Below, piece by piece: positions 5,961-14,413 of a DNA stretch of 19,657 nt. Where the stretch lies: contig JBFLVQ010000095.1 of assembly GCA_040758525.1 (NCBI GenBank), positions 1 to 19,657 on the forward strand, given 5' to 3'. The DNA is from JBFLVQ01 sp040758525 (lineage in GTDB: Bacteria > Acidobacteriota > Blastocatellia > Chloracidobacteriales > JADJPF01). Each line of letters opens with the position of its first letter. Positions within the stretch are counted from its first letter, which is position 1. The position numbers were made by a program, and so were the translations under genes. The notes under the pieces were generated by a model. It saw only the letters and a program-made list of their open reading frames with translations, was not told the DNA's origin and did not search any database.

Positions 5961-8768
5961 TTATTTCTTACTCTGCTGTTCTAGCAGTTCTTTGGCTTTA
6001 CGGGCAATACGACTATTAGCGTCTAACCCTAGCGCCATATTGATATGTTCTGCTGCCATCTCTTGTTGATTATGTTTGAGCAGAAACAGCGCTAATTCTG
6101 CAGGGTAATCAGCACTCTTGGGCTGTAGTGTGATTGCTTCCTGGAATTCTTGAATGGTCTGTTTGTTATAACCATACAGTTCTGCATAGGCACGTGCCAA
6201 GGCAGCATGAAATTCTGCATCACGCGGCCGCCGTTTAAGAGCATTATGGAAGGCACGCACTGCTTTCTCAGCATCACCACGTTCAAGTAGATCTAGACCA
6301 AATAAGTACCAATCATCGGCATTACGCAGACGCGATGGATCGCTAAAAGCCATAGGCGGGGGCGGCATAGCAGCAGATGGTGTAGCCACTTTTACATTCT
6401 CTTTCACCTCTTTCTTTACTTCCTTTACTTCAAGCGGTTTCTGAGGAGCTTTCTGTGAAGGTTTCTGTGGAGGTTTCTGTGGTGTTGGTGTTGTACTAGC
6501 TACTGGCGCTGCCATTCGGCTAACTACAGGAGCTGATGGCATAACAGGGGGTTTAGATATTTCTATTGGGGTAGCAGGTGCAGATGCCTGTTTAGCTGAT
6601 TCTGGTACTGTCCAGCGGCCACTCTCACGACGCAATTGTTGGGTATATCTGATGCGTTCGTTAGGATCGGAAAGTTTTGCGTAAGCTTCAATCAGCTTTG
6701 TATTAATGGTCTGTAAATCGCCTGCTAAAGTAGGCATCTGAGTAGTAATATCTTGAAAGCGCTTAGGATTAAAGCGCTCTCGTAAGTGATAATAAGCTGC
6801 CTCGATCTCTTCTATACTAGCCTGACGGGCAATGCCAAGAATAGCATAGTAATCTGTGTTTTGACGTGTTACCTGACTAAGCATATTCTCTACTTCATAA
6901 CAGAAGAGTGCGATCGATTCAACACTAGTGATTGGCGGTGGCTCTTCTTCCTCTTCATCCTCTTCTTGTTCGACACGTTGTACTGCGCCAAGTGCTAGTA
7001 GACCACAGAGTGTACGTAGGATCTGTTCTTCTGGTAGGTCTAGACTGGCGAGTACTTGAGAGATTGATTGTACAGTCTGTAGTTCATTGAGTATTGTGGC
7101 TTCATCAGGACGTAAAGTGATCTGATCCCAAGCCAACTCCTTGTCCAATACTAACCAACTCTGATCTGGTGGGCCAAGGAAAGCCTTAATACGCCCTAGA
7201 TCGATTATACTGCGTATTGCCTCCATAACCAGTTCACCGGCTGGTAATGAGACTACTGCAGGTAGATCGACAGGGCTAGTCTCAAATGCGTAGGTGCCAT
7301 CTTCCCAATCCAGTATCGAATAACAGATGCTATAGACATGTGGCTTGAGGAGCGGTATCAATGTCTCCCAAGTGAAATATTCTAGTGCAATAAAGGCATC
7401 AATGATGCTTACTTGCTGCTCATTCTTCCAGCGGATGGCAGCATTAAGTTGTTTGCGATGTAACCGTCCCTGTCGTACCAGCCGTTCGCCAAAACGTTCT
7501 GTTAGATCGTTGGAGACAGCAAAAGTGATCTTCCCCTCACGCCAGTAGACCCCTTTGATTGTCAGGTCAGAAGAGAACCAAGCCGTGCCACTGACACGAT
7601 CACGTGCCAGCAGCCCAAAGACTTCAGGTAGGAAGATCGAATCGAGGGGATAGTTTAATGGAAAATCTGACAATGCTGATGGTAGGTTGAGCGTCGGCCA
7701 ATCGGTAGCATCAGAAAGTACTGCTAAGCTGAATGCGCCGCTCGATTGTAGTAGCCGCTTGTTGGTTTGCGGTTCTACATTTGGCGTTGGTGCCAGTATA
7801 TCCGCAAAGGCTTGAGTCAACTCTTCTGCCAGTGCGCCTGCATCGGGTGGGCGTAGTGAGCGATCTTTCTCAAGTATACGCAAGACTACCGCATCCAGGG
7901 TAGGTGGTAGATCTGGGCGTAGCTCTATTAACGAGCGTGGCCGCTCGGTCATATGTTTAAAAGCCAATGCCGTGGCATTAGGACCATTAAAAGGTAGTGA
8001 TCCAGTGAGCAGTTCATAAAGCATCACGCCTAGTGAGTAGACATCAGAGCGTGCATCAATAGGTTCTTCGCCACACTGCTCGGGTGACATGTATTGTGGG
8101 GAACCGAGTGCTGTGCCAGCGCGGGTCAATTGAAAGTCAGGGTGCAATTCTGGGCTAGCTTTCAACAGTTCTAGCTTAGCGATACCAAAATCGAGCACTT
8201 TTACTACTTCATTCTCACCATCCCGCTCTAGGAAAATATTGTCAGGTTTGAGATCTCTATGTACTATACCACGCCTATGCGCTACCTGTACGGCAGCACA
8301 GACCTGCTGCATAATTCGTAGCACTTCTGGCAATGGTAGCAAGCGCTGCTTCTTAAGCTTTTCCCGCAGTGTCATACCCTGCAGGTACTCCATTACCAGG
8401 TAGACAATATTCGATTCGGTAACGCCAAAGTCCATTACTGTAATTGCGTTAGTATGGCGAATCTGCATCGCTGACTGTGCCTCGCGGCGGAATCGACGGA
8501 TTGCATTAGCATCACGCACTAGGCGTTCATGCATCACTTTTACTGCCACTGGCAAGTCTAATTGCACATGTGTGGCCAGATAAATATTGCTCATACCGCC
8601 TTGCGCGATCTTATGCTCGATATGGTATTTCTTCTCAATTAACATTCCTATGAGCGGATCCTGATCGCTACTCGTGAGAGGCGTATATTGAGACAGCATC
8701 TGCCCATCATTTGGACAGAAGGCCATGCTGTCCTGATATCTCTTACCGCAGCGTTCACAGATTTTCAT
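5961..8768 (-). CDS. Multi-domain Ser/Thr protein kinase: Zn ribbon, kinase, DUF4388-like, J-like domain, TPR
   Basis: This 935-residue protein opens with a zinc ribbon (CERCGK and FCPNDG, Cys4, 7 and 18). A complete Hanks-type kinase domain spans about 50-320: glycine loop AQGGMSNIY, Lys77, Glu96, HRDLKPDN (Asp172), DFG (Asp193) and SPE 228-230. Residues about 378-530 resemble DUF4388/PATAN (VSGTAWFSSDLTIKGVYWRE, then ERFGERLVRQGRL). A Glu-rich spacer (601-609) leads to a J-like domain (about 637-708, DYYAILGI to AYAKLSDPNERIRY) in which the HPD triad is replaced by NPK at 667-669. It should therefore not stimulate DnaK in the usual way. A Pro/Lys-rich linker (about 735-805) precedes TPRs (818-930). 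The protein is probably a cytoplasmic signalling scaffold; no membrane helix is seen. ATG 8768 has AGGGGA 9 bases upstream. It lies downstream of nuoI but probably has its own promoter. Confidence 0.93.
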   Translation of the reverse strand: MKICERCGKRYQDSMAFCPNDGQMLSQYTPLTSSDQDPLIGMLIEKKYHIEHKIAQGGMSNIYLATHVQLDLPVAVKVMHERLVRDANAIRRFRREAQSAMQIRHTNAITVMDFGVTESNIVYLVMEYLQGMTLREKLKKQRLLPLPEVLRIMQQVCAAVQVAHRRGIVHRDLKPDNIFLERDGENEVVKVLDFGIAKLELLKASPELHPDFQLTRAGTALGSPQYMSPEQCGEEPIDARSDVYSLGVMLYELLTGSLPFNGPNATALAFKHMTERPRSLIELRPDLPPTLDAVVLRILEKDRSLRPPDAGALAEELTQAFADILAPTPNVEPQTNKRLLQSSGAFSLAVLSDATDWPTLNLPSALSDFPLNYPLDSIFLPEVFGLLARDRVSGTAWFSSDLTIKGVYWREGKITFAVSNDLTERFGERLVRQGRLHRKQLNAAIRWKNEQQVSIIDAFIALEYFTWETLIPLLKPHVYSICYSILDWEDGTYAFETSPVDLPAVVSLPAGELVMEAIRSIIDLGRIKAFLGPPDQSWLVLDKELAWDQITLRPDEATILNELQTVQSISQVLASLDLPEEQILRTLCGLLALGAVQRVEQEEDEEEEEPPPITSVESIALFCYEVENMLSQVTRQNTDYYAILGIARQASIEEIEAAYYHLRERFNPKRFQDITTQMPTLAGDLQTINTKLIEAYAKLSDPNERIRYTQQLRRESGRWTVPESAKQASAPATPIEISKPPVMPSAPVVSRMAAPVASTTPTPQKPPQKPSQKAPQKPLEVKEVKKEVKENVKVATPSAAMPPPPMAFSDPSRLRNADDWYLFGLDLLERGDAEKAVRAFHNALKRRPRDAEFHAALARAYAELYGYNKQTIQEFQEAITLQPKSADYPAELALFLLKHNQQEMAAEHINMALGLDANSRIARKAKELLEQQSKK

Positions 8769-8824
8769 GGAGACTTTTCCCCTAGCTCTCTGGCCATATA
8801 CGATAGATCAGCGACATGTTGTTC

Positions 8825-8853
8825 GTTATACATTGGTTAATGAGGAAAAGCAA
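8825..8853 (-). promoter_or_regulatory. Candidate promoter of the large kinase gene
   Basis: On the minus strand TTGCTT (complement of 8848-8853) is followed after 17 bases by TATAAC (complement of 8825-8830), a 5 of 6 match to the -10 box. Transcription would begin near 8818, giving a leader of about 50 bases with the AGGGGA ribosome-binding site. The -35 match is only half. Confidence 0.4.
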
Positions 8854-8870
8854 TAGCCATTTTAGCTATT
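8852..8870 (-). terminator. Weak hairpin, possible end of the nuo transcript
   Basis: A 6-bp inverted repeat AATAGC / GCTATT with a 7-base loop lies about 86 bases after the nuoI stop. On the minus strand it is followed by GCTTTTCC, a short and interrupted T-run. It overlaps the candidate -35 box of the kinase gene. A separate perfect palindrome, GCGACGTCGC at 8875-8884, is next to it and may be an operator. Either element could separate the nuo genes from the kinase. Confidence 0.35.
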
Positions 8871-8955
8871 AGAGGCGACGTCGCATCTTTGCTCTTTGAT
8901 AATACTAGGTTACGGATCGGAAGATTGGAATTATTTTAGCAATTACTGGGTAAAA

Positions 8956-9774
8956 CTATTTATCAGTTTCTGGAATCTGTTTTTCCCGCTCAAGGTCTTT
9001 GATTTCACCCCTTTGGCCCTGGGCTTCAAGTGCTGGTAGTTGTGCTAGCGTATTAGCATTGATAGTCAATTTGTTACTACGTAGATAGGATTCTCTCTTC
9101 AGATCTATTGGGCCACCTGGCAGCAGTTCTTGCTCGCTACCTACGCTTTGGCCTGAGTGGACCTGATCGCCAGCGCCTTGCTGAACTGGTTTGAATGGCA
9201 ATTGACTTTCCAACAAAGGATATTGAGGAGGGTAGTTGGGTCGATAGCCAGTGCCATATTGGGGAAGTTCCGGTCTTTGCATAAGTTTATCTATACCCCA
9301 GACTGTCTCTGGACGACTGTAAGCAGCCAGCTCAGATTGTCGGCTCATAATAATTGCCTCTTCTGGGCAGGCGTCTACACAGAAACCGCAATAGATACAA
9401 CGCATCATATCGATCTCAAAACGGGCCGCATATTTCTCTATACTGGTATCGGTGCTCTCGGCTGCCTCTATGTAGATACATTCGGCGGGGCAGGCAGTTG
9501 CGCATAGATAGCAGGCAACACATTTAATCGAGCCATCCTCACGTTGAGTAAGAATGTGCGCACCACGGAAGCGGTTCGAATAGTTGCGTCGTTGCTCTGG
9601 ATATTCGATCGTAGCATGGGTCTTGCCACCGATCTGCTCAATGAAATGTGTGAAGGTAACACCTAGACCGCGTAGTGTGGCGATTATACTGTTACGACGA
9701 GTATGTTCTGCTTCTGTACGATCTGTAACATTGATTGGGTTAATATCGCTAAGCTTCCTGCGCACTGTAGGCAT
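8956..9774 (-). CDS. nuoI: NADH-quinone oxidoreductase subunit I with C-terminal extension
   Basis: This is the complex I peripheral-arm subunit that carries iron-sulfur clusters N6a and N6b towards the quinone site. The two 4Fe-4S motifs are intact: CVACYLCATACP (Cys85, 88, 91, 95) and CIYCGFCVDACP (Cys126, 129, 132, 136). The N-terminal helix RGLGVTFTHFIEQI is typical. The protein is 272 residues, about 90 longer than common NuoI. The extra tail after about 180 is rich in Pro, Gln and charged residues and shows no domain I know. Start ATG 9774 is chosen for the GGAGG located 6 bases upstream; a further ATG at 9810 would add 12 residues. The start lies 26 bases inside the end of nuoG, so the two are translationally linked. 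Confidence 0.95.
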   Translation of the reverse strand: MPTVRRKLSDINPINVTDRTEAEHTRRNSIIATLRGLGVTFTHFIEQIGGKTHATIEYPEQRRNYSNRFRGAHILTQREDGSIKCVACYLCATACPAECIYIEAAESTDTSIEKYAARFEIDMMRCIYCGFCVDACPEEAIIMSRQSELAAYSRPETVWGIDKLMQRPELPQYGTGYRPNYPPQYPLLESQLPFKPVQQGAGDQVHSGQSVGSEQELLPGGPIDLKRESYLRSNKLTINANTLAQLPALEAQGQRGEIKDLEREKQIPETDK

Positions 9775-11401
9775 GGCGTCCCTCCGGCGGATAGACCTTT
9801 TTTCCCACACTGATCAAGTTATTGTAATCAAGCCCTAGGTATTGAGGTACGGTAGCAGCAAGGCGTGCAAAGATCTCTCTAGTGTTTACCCCAACGTTGG
9901 CCTCACCAGCACGTGTTAACAGGTCATAAAAAACACGCCAAGCAGGCATAGCCAATTCAGGGGGGCGACTTGCTGCCGAGACATACTGCACTCGTGCCTG
10001 GAAATTGGTGTAGGTGCCTTCTTCCTCAGACCAGGCGGCAACTGGTAGCAGCATATGTGCTGATTGCATCCATTCCTCTATATGTGGGGAAAGTACTATA
10101 CTGTAGCCTGCTTGCCCGGTCAGTTTTGATAGTTGCGCCTTTACTTCTATATCTTCATCACCCACCAATGGACGGTAATAGAGTAGTATCAGCAGACCTA
10201 TTGCCTTCTCTTGGGCACTATTAAGAAGTCCTGTTAATCCATTCCAGGAATCTTTCTGCAATCTCAGCAACAGTGCTCCCATTGTATTAGGATGCTTATC
10301 TAGATGGCGTAGAATCTCATCCTCTCGGGTTGTGACTTTACGATCCTCATCATTAAGACGGAAATCTATCTCATCACTACCAAGCACATTATGGAAGTAG
10401 TCACGAAAGAGGTAGAGAGTCTCATTAGTTGCTGATGCTGAAGCAATGCCGATTCGCCTGGCTGTCTCTGCCATACCCGTGACCTTGATATTATGCTCGA
10501 TTTCGGCAAATGCTTCCTCCCAACTGATGGTTGCACGTGAACTACCATTGATACGTGTTTGCGGTGTTTTCAAACGTGTGCCTTGTTCTAGAGTATGAAA
10601 ACTCATTCGTCCCTCATCACATAACCAACTATGGTTTATGGCGGGATTACGACGTGGCACCAATCGGTAGATACGCTCTTGCTGATGATCTATACGTAGA
10701 TTGCAGCCAGTACTACAGCCAGCGCAGATTGAATCGGTGTATTGCAATAGCCAAACACGACAGCGAAAACGGAAGTCACGACTTGTTAGTGCGCCTACTG
10801 GACATAGATCGACAACATTACCAGAATAGGGGTTGTCTAGCGGTCGATCCTCAAGTGTACCGATAACGGTGTGATCACCACGATTAAAGAATTGCAGCTC
10901 ACCTGTCTTGGTTATTGTTTCAGTGAAGCGTATACAACGCGAGCAGTGTACACATCGCTCTTGATCTAACACAACTAGCGGTCCTAACCCAATAGCCTTG
11001 CGTTTCTTCACCTTCTCATCGAGTGTTACCATACTACTATACAGACCATAGTCCATATAGAAATCTTGTAGCGAACATTCTCCTGCCTGATCACAGACAG
11101 GACAGTCAATAGGATGATTAATAAGCAACAATTCTAAGACCCCACGCACTGCTTCACGAATTGCTGCACTTGTGTTTACAGTGCGAATTACCATGCCTTC
11201 TTTGACTTCAGTATTACAAGCGATCACTGGTTTAGCTGCCTTCTCTAACTCAACCAGACACATTCGGCAGTTGCCATCTATAGGAAGATCTGGATGGTAA
11301 CAGAAACGAGGTATCTCTATTCCGTGTTCGTCGGCGGCTTGTATGATCATCTGTCGATCTTGTGCGTGAATCTCTTTTCCGTCGATATTGATCATCGGCA
11401 T
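9749..11401 (-). CDS. nuoG: NADH-quinone oxidoreductase subunit G (short form)
   Basis: This is a complex I electron-transfer subunit, 550 residues. Cluster-binding cysteines visible are N1b (Cys34, 45, 48, 62), N3 (His96, Cys100, 103, 109), N4 (Cys150, 153, 156, 200) and N7 (Cys226, 229, 233, 261). The additional N7 cluster, absent from many bacteria, is therefore fully present. The remaining part (about 280-550) is a reduced molybdopterin-oxidoreductase-like domain with only short recognisable stretches (MLLPVAAWSEEEGTYTNFQ), so the protein is shorter than NuoG of E. coli. The start at ATG 11401 has AAAGGAAG about 8 bases upstream and leaves a 22-base gap after the nuoBCD stop. An ATG at 11446 would overlap that gene. 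Its NADH-side partners NuoE and NuoF are not in this window. Confidence 0.95.
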   Translation of the reverse strand: MPMINIDGKEIHAQDRQMIIQAADEHGIEIPRFCYHPDLPIDGNCRMCLVELEKAAKPVIACNTEVKEGMVIRTVNTSAAIREAVRGVLELLLINHPIDCPVCDQAGECSLQDFYMDYGLYSSMVTLDEKVKKRKAIGLGPLVVLDQERCVHCSRCIRFTETITKTGELQFFNRGDHTVIGTLEDRPLDNPYSGNVVDLCPVGALTSRDFRFRCRVWLLQYTDSICAGCSTGCNLRIDHQQERIYRLVPRRNPAINHSWLCDEGRMSFHTLEQGTRLKTPQTRINGSSRATISWEEAFAEIEHNIKVTGMAETARRIGIASASATNETLYLFRDYFHNVLGSDEIDFRLNDEDRKVTTREDEILRHLDKHPNTMGALLLRLQKDSWNGLTGLLNSAQEKAIGLLILLYYRPLVGDEDIEVKAQLSKLTGQAGYSIVLSPHIEEWMQSAHMLLPVAAWSEEEGTYTNFQARVQYVSAASRPPELAMPAWRVFYDLLTRAGEANVGVNTREIFARLAATVPQYLGLDYNNLISVGKKVYPPEGRHAYSAQEA

Positions 11402-11423
11402 AGACCATTCTTCCTTTCTGCTT

Positions 11424-13694
11424 TCAGCGATCCAGTTCTCCTGCAATGATGTTAAGGCTACCTAGAATCGCGATTGCATCTGGTACCATTAGACCTTTGA
11501 TCATTTCCGAATAGGCTTGGTAGATAGAGAAACAGGGTGGCCTTACCTTCACACGATAAGGCCGTTTTGTGCCATCGCTGACAATATAGAACCCTAATTC
11601 ACCATTGCCTGCTTCTGTATATGAATAGACTTCTCCAACTGGTGGCAAGATGCCATGCATAACTAGTTTGAAATGATTCATCAAGTCTTCAATGTTAGTA
11701 TAGACACCTTGCTTGGGTGGCAATGCTACACGCCGATCTGCTGTGATAACAGGGCCAGTAGGCAGGTTCTCAAGCGCCTGTGCAATGATACTTAATGATT
11801 GACGCATCTCCTCGATACGTACCAGATAACAATCATAAGGATTACCGGTATTTCCTATAGGGATATCGAATTGATACTGTTGATAACCCCAGTATGGATG
11901 GATCTTACGTACATCATAAGCAACACCAGCGGCGCGTAGACAGGGTCCGGTAAAGCCATATTCGATTGCATCAGATTTTGAGATTCCTCCTACTCTCATT
12001 CTGCCACGTGCAATCTCATTGTGTGTTACTAGTTTTTCTGTATCATCAAGAAAGCGTGGAATCGTCTTAAGCAGTTCACGGCACTGTGCGACAAAATTGC
12101 TTGGTACATCCTGTACAAGACCGCCTATACGTGTATAAGCCGCCATCATACGTGCACCACAACAGCTTTCTATGAGTGTGTAGATACGTTCGCGAGGTTC
12201 AAATAGATACCAGAAACTGCTCATCAGTCCCATATCAATAAGATTGGTACCGATATTAACAAGATGATCCATAATACGGCTAAACTCGCTTAGTATGACC
12301 CGTATTGCTTGGGCACGAGGAGGAGCCTCAATATCAAGCAATTTCTCAACAGCAAAGCAGAATCCTGCGCTATTCATAAATGAGGACATATAATTGAGCC
12401 GATCACAATAAGGGATTACCTGCCAATAAGTATGTGTCTCTGACATCTTCTCGAACTGGCGATGCAGATAGCCAATCTCTAGATCTGCATCCAAAATTGT
12501 CTCCCCACTAATACGTGCCTCAATACGGAATGCGCCATGTGTAGCTGGATGCGACGGGCCTATATTGATGACAGTTGTCTCTTCAACTGGATCTTTCAAA
12601 TTACCTATTGCTTCAAGAGTTTTGCGCGCCTCTACAACATTGAGATCAAACTGGTGCTGAGTAGGATAACGCAGACCAGGTGGATGGTCTTTGCGCATAG
12701 GATGACCTTGGAAATCTTCATGACAGAGGATACGGCGTAGATCAGGATGGCCTGAGAATGCTATTCCATAAAGATCATAGGCTTCGCGCTCAAACCAATT
12801 GGCAGCTTTCCATACACTAGTTACTGAATCGAGTTGAGCAGGAGTTTCTGGTACTGCGGTTTTAAGTCGTAGTCTGTGTCCTTGATTGAGTGAGTATAGG
12901 TGATAGACAACGTCAAAGCGGGTAGCACGTGTCCAGTAATCGACTGCACAGATATCTAACAACAGATTGAAATCAAGTTCAGGCTCGTTTTTAAGCCAGC
13001 GACAGATCTCTAGTATACCAGTGCGATTAACATTAATAGCAAGGTCACCGCGAAAATCATGTGCAGCAATAATATCATTGCCAAAATATGCGCGTAACTT
13101 CTCTACCAAAGGTTTATCGACAAAGCCCAATTCTTCTGTCTGGATCAGTAAAGCTTGTGTAGGCGGGACAAGCTTGGTAATACTCGCATCTTTAAGAGTA
13201 GGATAGAGTGTCTGTTGTTTATGGTCTGCAATAGTAGCCTGTTGTTTGATCTTCTCTTGCAATTTTAAGATTGCGTCAAGTACCGCTTCTGGGGTAGGTG
13301 GACAGCCTGGTATATAGACATCTACCGGGATAATCTCATCTATGCCCTGCATAACATGATAAGAACGGTAGAAGCCGCCACTAGTAGCGCAAGCGCCCAT
13401 AGAGATCACCCATTTAGGCTCTGGCATCTGGTCATATATACGTTTTAATACCGGTGCCATCTTATCTGTGATTGTTCCCATCACCATCAGTAGATCGGCT
13501 TGGCGTGGTGAGAAGCGTACTACTTCGGCGCCAAAACGCGCTATATCATAGGTTGCAGAGATACACGACATATATTCAATTGCACAGCAGGCTGTGCCAA
13601 AAGGCATCGGCCAAAGAGAGTTTTTGCGTGCCCAATCGGCAATTACCTCTAGTTTGGTGGTAATGAAATGCGTCTGTTCTGCTTCTTGACTCAT
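11424..13694 (-). CDS. nuoBCD: Fused NADH-quinone oxidoreductase subunits B, C and D
   Basis: One 756-residue reading frame holds three complex I subunits. NuoB (about 1-155) has the N2 cluster ligands Cys36-Cys37 in FGTACCAIEYMS, Cys102 in GACATSGG and Cys131 in IPGCPPTPEA. A short linker leads to NuoC (about 190-345), with WKAANWFEREAYDLYGIAF and ILCHEDFQGHPMRKDHP. NuoD (about 372-756) follows, with INIGPSHPATHGAFR, GYLHRQFEK and the quinone-pocket region. NuoCD fusions are familiar from enterobacteria, but inclusion of NuoB is less common. No stop codon or frameshift interrupts the junctions. Start ATG 13694 is chosen because CGGAG stands 6 bases ahead; the ATG at 13721 lacks this. The gene leads a nuoBCD-nuoG-nuoI block, and nuoA is not upstream. 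Confidence 0.96.
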   Translation of the reverse strand: MSQEAEQTHFITTKLEVIADWARKNSLWPMPFGTACCAIEYMSCISATYDIARFGAEVVRFSPRQADLLMVMGTITDKMAPVLKRIYDQMPEPKWVISMGACATSGGFYRSYHVMQGIDEIIPVDVYIPGCPPTPEAVLDAILKLQEKIKQQATIADHKQQTLYPTLKDASITKLVPPTQALLIQTEELGFVDKPLVEKLRAYFGNDIIAAHDFRGDLAINVNRTGILEICRWLKNEPELDFNLLLDICAVDYWTRATRFDVVYHLYSLNQGHRLRLKTAVPETPAQLDSVTSVWKAANWFEREAYDLYGIAFSGHPDLRRILCHEDFQGHPMRKDHPPGLRYPTQHQFDLNVVEARKTLEAIGNLKDPVEETTVINIGPSHPATHGAFRIEARISGETILDADLEIGYLHRQFEKMSETHTYWQVIPYCDRLNYMSSFMNSAGFCFAVEKLLDIEAPPRAQAIRVILSEFSRIMDHLVNIGTNLIDMGLMSSFWYLFEPRERIYTLIESCCGARMMAAYTRIGGLVQDVPSNFVAQCRELLKTIPRFLDDTEKLVTHNEIARGRMRVGGISKSDAIEYGFTGPCLRAAGVAYDVRKIHPYWGYQQYQFDIPIGNTGNPYDCYLVRIEEMRQSLSIIAQALENLPTGPVITADRRVALPPKQGVYTNIEDLMNHFKLVMHGILPPVGEVYSYTEAGNGELGFYIVSDGTKRPYRVKVRPPCFSIYQAYSEMIKGLMVPDAIAILGSLNIIAGELDR

Positions 13695-13775
13695 AAGTCG
13701 CTCCGTATGATCTTTGTGCAACCGCAGTCAACACCTAATGATTTCACAGCAATTCATATTCCCGATCGAGTTATC

Positions 13776-13790
13776 AGGTTGGGTCAACCT
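13776..13790. promoter_or_regulatory. Perfect inverted repeat in the divergent nuo control region
   Basis: AGGTTG-GGT-CAACCT is a 6-bp perfect inverted repeat with a 3-base centre, placed between the divergent nuoBCD and 13822 genes. Its symmetry and position suit an operator for a dimeric regulator. A TTGACC on the minus strand overlaps it, but no convincing -10 box was found. It could also be a chance element. Confidence 0.3.
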
Positions 13791-13821
13791 TTTCTAGGGC
13801 TCGCTCAACTTAATAATCGTT

Positions 13822-14220
13822 ATGAAAAGAGAATTAATCTATACAACCAAAAAAATAGCTGTATCTGCGTTGATTGTTTTTACCCTAGGTCTAGCAACAC
13901 TCTTTGGTCAATCACCTGATTACAAGACCATGCCCTTGCCATCAGTAAACGATCAACGTGTTCAATTAACTGATAATCATCAACACAGTTGGGATGATCT
14001 ACGATTACTGCTGATAACCTTGGTAGAGATCGATGGCGATTTGGTTCGCTGGAAACATCAGACTCCTTTTGAGACTAAAATGGGACACTGGCAGGCGAGT
14101 CAAGCGCTCAAAAAAAGAGAGAACGGTTTGAAGAGTGATCGTATTAGGCTAGGTAAAGAGTATGTAGGCATCTATTGCATCCACTGTGAGACCGTGATCT
14201 GGCTTTACGATAGCAAGTAA
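13822..14220 (+). CDS. Small exported protein of unknown function
   Basis: This is a 132-residue protein I do not recognise. The first 30 residues form a clear signal peptide (KRELIYTTKK followed by IAVSALIVFTLGLATLFG, cleavage near GQ-SP). The mature part is polar, with WDDLRLLLITLVEIDGDLVRW in the middle and CIHC at its end (IYCIHCETVIWLYD). That CxxC in an exported protein could be a redox or metal site. No strong ribosome-binding site precedes ATG 13822, and the codon usage looks like its neighbours. It stands alone between the divergent nuo block and the histidine kinase gene, and nothing in the context assigns a role. A smaller start further in would lose the signal peptide. Confidence 0.65.
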   Translation: MKRELIYTTKKIAVSALIVFTLGLATLFGQSPDYKTMPLPSVNDQRVQLTDNHQHSWDDLRLLLITLVEIDGDLVRWKHQTPFETKMGHWQASQALKKRENGLKSDRIRLGKEYVGIYCIHCETVIWLYDSK

Positions 14221-14290
14221 CTTTAATCGTAAGTCTGTTGCCAATTGCCGGTACGTGTACGCTGGTAACTTTAATGCTAGTAAACTTACG
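14217..14290. repeat. Short direct and inverted repeats after the small exported gene
   Basis: The 11-base word GTAACTTTAAT occurs at 14217-14227 and again at 14265-14275. CGTAAGT (14228-14234) and ACTTACG (14284-14290) form an inverted pair around it. The intergenic stretch 14221-14413 otherwise holds only the promoter of the next gene. The repeats could be a weak transcript end or remnants of duplication; no function is evident. Confidence 0.3.
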
Positions 14291-14360
14291 CTTGTCTTTG
14301 TTTAGCTCTGCCATTATCCTCATATATTAGGGCTAGCGCCTACCGCCGTCGTTCCTAGTC

Positions 14361-14389
14361 TTGACATTACAAATTTGATTATTTAGTAC
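14361..14389 (+). promoter_or_regulatory. Candidate promoter of the histidine kinase gene
   Basis: A perfect TTGACA at 14361-14366 lies 47 bases before ATG 14414. The -10 partner is weak: TTTAGT at 14382-14387 after 15 bases, or TAGTAC at 14384-14389 after 17. The position is right for a sigma70-type promoter with a short leader that includes the GGAG at 14398-14401. Confidence 0.45.
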
Positions 14390-14413
14390 TGAAACTTGGA
14401 GTCAAAAACCGTT

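Noticed and set aside
9157..9507. Plus-strand open frame opposite nuoI.
   Set aside because: It lies wholly inside nuoI, has no ribosome-binding site and no protein-like pattern; the same holds for the other frames opposite nuo and kinase genes.
13668..13919. Plus-strand open frame spanning the nuoBCD start and the intergenic region.
   Set aside because: It overlaps both the nuoBCD start and the better 13822 gene with a signal peptide, and has no recognisable features.
14396..14398. TTG as start of the histidine kinase.
   Set aside because: It overlaps the GGAG ribosome-binding site; ATG 14414 gives a normal signal peptide start.
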